Under the pieces are notes generated by a model. That model was not told where the DNA came from. It saw nothing but the letters and a program-made list of their open reading frames with translations, and ran no database searches. From Pseudomonadota bacterium (lineage in GTDB: Bacteria; Pseudomonadota; Gammaproteobacteria; Xanthomonadales; Xanthomonadaceae), in assembly GCA_023390905.1 (NCBI GenBank), contig JAEWBY010000025.1:1-64000 (forward strand): 64,000 bases of DNA. The letters run 5' to 3'. Below are positions 62,047 through 64,000 of this stretch, piece after piece (position 1 is the stretch's first letter; each line of letters starts with the position of its first letter). Made by a program: the position numbers and the translations under genes.

Positions 62047-62075
62047 AGTATGCAAAGCCTTGGCGGCGTTGACAA
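62047..62075 (-). promoter_or_regulatory. Sigma-70 promoter of cspA
   Basis: TTGTCA (62070-62075) and CATACT (62047-62052) on the minus strand are separated by exactly 17 bp. This gives a 5' untranslated leader of about 50 nt, shorter than the long E. coli cspA leader. Confidence 0.6.
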
Positions 62076-62825
62076 TCACCCGCGCGCGAGTTCGCCGACC
62101 AGTTCCGGCAAGCCGGCCGAGGCGGCCTCCACGTTCGCCAGCACTTCGGCCATGGTGATCTCTTCGCCGTCACCGCAGCCGGCGGCCCAGTTGGCGACGA
62201 TCGCCAGGCATGCGTAATCCAGGCCGAGTTCGCGCGCGAGCCCGGCTTCGGGCATGCCGGTCATGCCGACCAGATCGCAGCCGTCACGGCGCATGCGTGC
62301 GATCTCGGCACGGGTTTCCAGACGCGGTCCCTGCGTGGCGCCATAGCAGCCGCCGTCCACGACGCCGACCCCGGTCACGCGCGCGGCGGCGAGGATCTTC
62401 CGGCGCAGCAGTGGCGTGTAGGGTTCGCCGAAATCCACGTGCAGCACTTCGCTGCCCGGCTCTTCGCAGATGGTGGAAATGCGGCCCCAGGTGTAATCGA
62501 TGATCTGATCCGGGCAGGCCAGCACGCGCGGCCCGTACGCATCGGTGATGCCGCCGACGGTGTTGAGCGCCAGCACGCGGGTGGCGCCGATGGCCTTCAG
62601 CGCGGCCAGGTTCGCCCGGTAATTGATCCGGTGCGGCGGCACCGAATGCCCTTCGCCATGCCGCGCCAGGAATGCCACCTGCTGCCCCAGCAGACGGCCG
62701 ATCCGGATCGGCCCGGACGGCTGGCCGAACGGCGTATCGATCTCGCGCGTCCGCACATCGTCCAGAGCCGCGAGCTTGTAGATGCCGGTGCCGCCGATGA
62801 CGGCCAGTGAGGGTGCGGAATGCAT
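62076..62825 (-). CDS. S-methyl-5'-thioinosine phosphorylase (MTAP/PNP family)
   Basis: 249-aa purine nucleoside phosphorylase of the MTAP class. VIGGTGIYKL, FLARHGEGHSVPPHRINYRANLAAL, NTVGGITDAYGP, GCYGATQGPRLETRAEIARM and VGMTGMPEAGLARELGLDYACLAIVANWAAG are conserved. Several of these match the Pseudomonas aeruginosa MTI-specific enzyme better than human MTAP, as I recall those sequences. The deaminase gene at 8-1354 would supply its substrate. The product hypoxanthine can be salvaged by hpt, 235 bp upstream on the same strand. Confidence 0.83.
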   Translation of the reverse strand: MHSAPSLAVIGGTGIYKLAALDDVRTREIDTPFGQPSGPIRIGRLLGQQVAFLARHGEGHSVPPHRINYRANLAALKAIGATRVLALNTVGGITDAYGPRVLACPDQIIDYTWGRISTICEEPGSEVLHVDFGEPYTPLLRRKILAAARVTGVGVVDGGCYGATQGPRLETRAEIARMRRDGCDLVGMTGMPEAGLARELGLDYACLAIVANWAAGCGDGEEITMAEVLANVEAASAGLPELVGELARG

Positions 62826-62865
62826 GGCGTGGGTTGTCCGGTGGAGCGTGGTGGGTAGGAGCGGA

Positions 62866-63062
62866 GAGCGGGGACCGGGAATCGGGAGCCGGTAGCGGGT
62901 GGGCGAACGGAAATCGGATTTGGAATGCGGAGTTCGCGACGGCTCGAAAGAGAATGCGGAACGGGTGCTTCGCCTGTTTGATCAACGAGCAAGCGACGGA
63001 TTCCGCTTGCCGCTGGCCGATTTCCGATTGCCGATCACGGCTCCCGGCTACCGGCTACCGCT
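62866..63062. repeat. GGGAATCGGGA/TAGCCGG word repeats in inverted arrangement
   Basis: The left part reads GGGAATCGGGAGCCGGTAGC near 62877. The right part (63029-63067) reads GGCTCCCGGCTACCGGCTACCG, its approximate inverse, and reaches into the hpt stop codon. The same words occur at 43763-44110. Otherwise the 235-bp gap holds nothing I can name. Confidence 0.65.
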
Positions 63063-63636
63063 ACCGATCCTTCAACGCATAAATCCCCGGCAGATTGCGG
63101 CCCTGCTCGTAATAATCCATGCCGTAGCCGAAAACGTAGCGGTCGGCGACAGCGAGGCCGACGTAATCGGCGCAGATGCCCTCGACGCAGCGGTCGTGCT
63201 GCTTGACCGTCATCGCGGCGATGCGAACGTCAGTGGCGCCCTGTTCCAGGCACCACTGCTTGACCGCGGCCAGCGTGTGGCCTTCATCGAGGATGTCATC
63301 GACCAGCAGCACGCGCCGGCCGTACAGCGCGGTGGCCGGACGATGCTTCCACACCAGTTCGCCGCCGGAGGTCTCGCCGCGATAGCGGGTCGCATGCAGG
63401 TAATCGAATTCCAGATCCAGGCCGCGCGCGCCGAGTTCCAGCGCGAGCTGGCCGGCGAATGGCAGCGCGCCATGCATGATCGTCAGATACACCGGCACTT
63501 CACCGGCGTAGTCGCGCGCGATCGGCTCGGCCATCGCCGCGATCGCGTTTTCCAGGGTCTGCCGATCGATCAGCAGATCGGCATTGGCCAGCGCGTCGGC
63601 CAGTGCGGGTCGTGGATTGCCCAGCGTCGTCATCAT
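63061..63636 (-). CDS. hpt: Hypoxanthine-guanine phosphoribosyltransferase
   Basis: 191-aa type I phosphoribosyltransferase. The PRPP loop is VLLVDDILDEGHTLA, with YLTIMHGALPFAGQL as the N-terminal phosphate loop and DYVGLAVADRYVFGYGMDYYEQGRNLPGIYAL as the purine-binding end. Converts hypoxanthine and guanine to IMP and GMP. The start ATG overlaps the nagZ stop (ATGA); a second ATG follows directly. Confidence 0.93.
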   Translation of the reverse strand: MMTTLGNPRPALADALANADLLIDRQTLENAIAAMAEPIARDYAGEVPVYLTIMHGALPFAGQLALELGARGLDLEFDYLHATRYRGETSGGELVWKHRPATALYGRRVLLVDDILDEGHTLAAVKQWCLEQGATDVRIAAMTVKQHDRCVEGICADYVGLAVADRYVFGYGMDYYEQGRNLPGIYALKDR

Positions 63637-64000
63637 GCAGTCTCCGAATTGCCGAGCACACGCGCCTGCGCCTGGCCATAACGTTGATCGGCGAGCAGGC
63701 CGTCCCAGCCCAGCCCGCCGCGTCCAATCAGGCCGAGCAGCGCGGCCGTGTTCAAGTGGCGGCCTTCGACCGCTTTCAGCGATTCCTCGACCAGCTTGGG
63801 CGAGCACACCAGCACCACGTCGCAGCCGGCATCCAGATGCAGATCGATGCGCGCTTTCACGCCGCCGGCCGAGAACGCGGCCGCCATGCCGATGTCATCG
63901 GAAAACACCACGCCGCCGAAGCCCATTTCCTCGCGCAGGATCTGCTGGATCCAGCGCGGCGAATATCCCGCGGGTTCCGGCGCGACGGCCGGATACGCCA
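63633..64000 (-). CDS. nagZ: Beta-N-acetylhexosaminidase NagZ, partial (C-terminal end)
   Basis: The gene enters from beyond the right edge; 122 codons including the stop are visible. The readable part begins AYPAVAPEPAGYSPRWIQQI and continues LREEMGFGGVVFSDDIGMAAA, in which the Asp of the SDD motif is the GH3 NagZ nucleophile, then DLHLDAGCDVVLVC. NagZ removes GlcNAc from anhydromuropeptides during cell-wall recycling. Its stop overlaps the hpt start. Confidence 0.93.
   Translation of the reverse strand, partial: AYPAVAPEPAGYSPRWIQQILREEMGFGGVVFSDDIGMAAAFSAGGVKARIDLHLDAGCDVVLVCSPKLVEESLKAVEGRHLNTAALLGLIGRGGLGWDGLLADQRYGQAQARVLGNSETA

Overview
The window is high-GC chromosomal DNA, densely packed on both strands, with a gene content that points to a Xanthomonadaceae gammaproteobacterium (Xanthomonas/Lysobacter/Luteimonas side). 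Signs of this are a FimX-type degenerate REC-PAS-GGDEF-EAL protein, a TonB-dependent-receptor maltodextrin locus, PhaR with two acetoacetyl-CoA reductases, EF-P with Lys34 beside EpmB, and palindromic and 'GAATCCC/TAGCCGG' type intergenic repeats. This placement is inferred from gene content and style; no 16S rRNA is present. Apart from interspersed repeats I see no phage, insertion sequence, CRISPR array or biosynthetic cluster. It reads as conserved core chromosome.

Layout. 1-9.8 kb: MTA/SAH deaminase-like hydrolase, efp and divergent epmB, fimX-like, htpX, gluQ, and a PHB module (phbB - phaR - second phbB). 9.8-14 kb: an M48 protease and a SUMF1-like lipoprotein in one operon, rnd, and tRNA-Ala(CGC). 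14.1-23.3 kb: maltodextrin locus (TonB receptor, GH13 alpha-glucosidase, MFS transporter, periplasmic GH13 amylase, LacI regulator) with three matching 22-bp operator candidates. 23.3-28.9 kb: threonine operon thrA-thrB-thrC plus osmC-like, preceded by a 44-codon Thr-rich leader peptide and alternative hairpins. 29-35.7 kb: small secreted orphan, tRNA-Arg(CCT), ALDH7-type dehydrogenase, methyltransferase, pyrD-murB, DMT transporter. 35.7-43.7 kb: Ser/Thr kinase divergent from an FHA-diguanylate cyclase, VOC protein, PAP2 phosphatase, ispG, and a RegB/RegA-type redox two-component pair. 43.7-54.6 kb: repeat-rich gap, xseA, vWA lipoprotein, GAF-GAF-GGDEF-EAL protein, ECF sigma and putative anti-sigma, YigZ, ABC exporter. 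54.6-64 kb: LoiP-like protease, zinc ribbon protein, desaturase with ferredoxin reductase divergent from a FabR/DesT-like repressor, a membrane protein gene interrupted by an in-frame amber codon, L,D-transpeptidase, aidB, cspA, MTI phosphorylase, hpt, and the 3' part of nagZ.

Threads that tie genes together. (1) Cyclic-di-GMP: a degenerate receptor (fimX-like), an FHA-linked cyclase with an intact I-site, and a dual GGDEF-EAL protein. (2) Maltodextrin capture at the outer membrane, hydrolysis in the periplasm, MFS uptake and cytoplasmic cleavage under one LacI repressor. (3) Methylthioadenosine salvage by deamination (gene at the left end), then phosphorolysis and hypoxanthine recycling by hpt (right end). 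(4) Membrane unsaturation under a TetR repressor.
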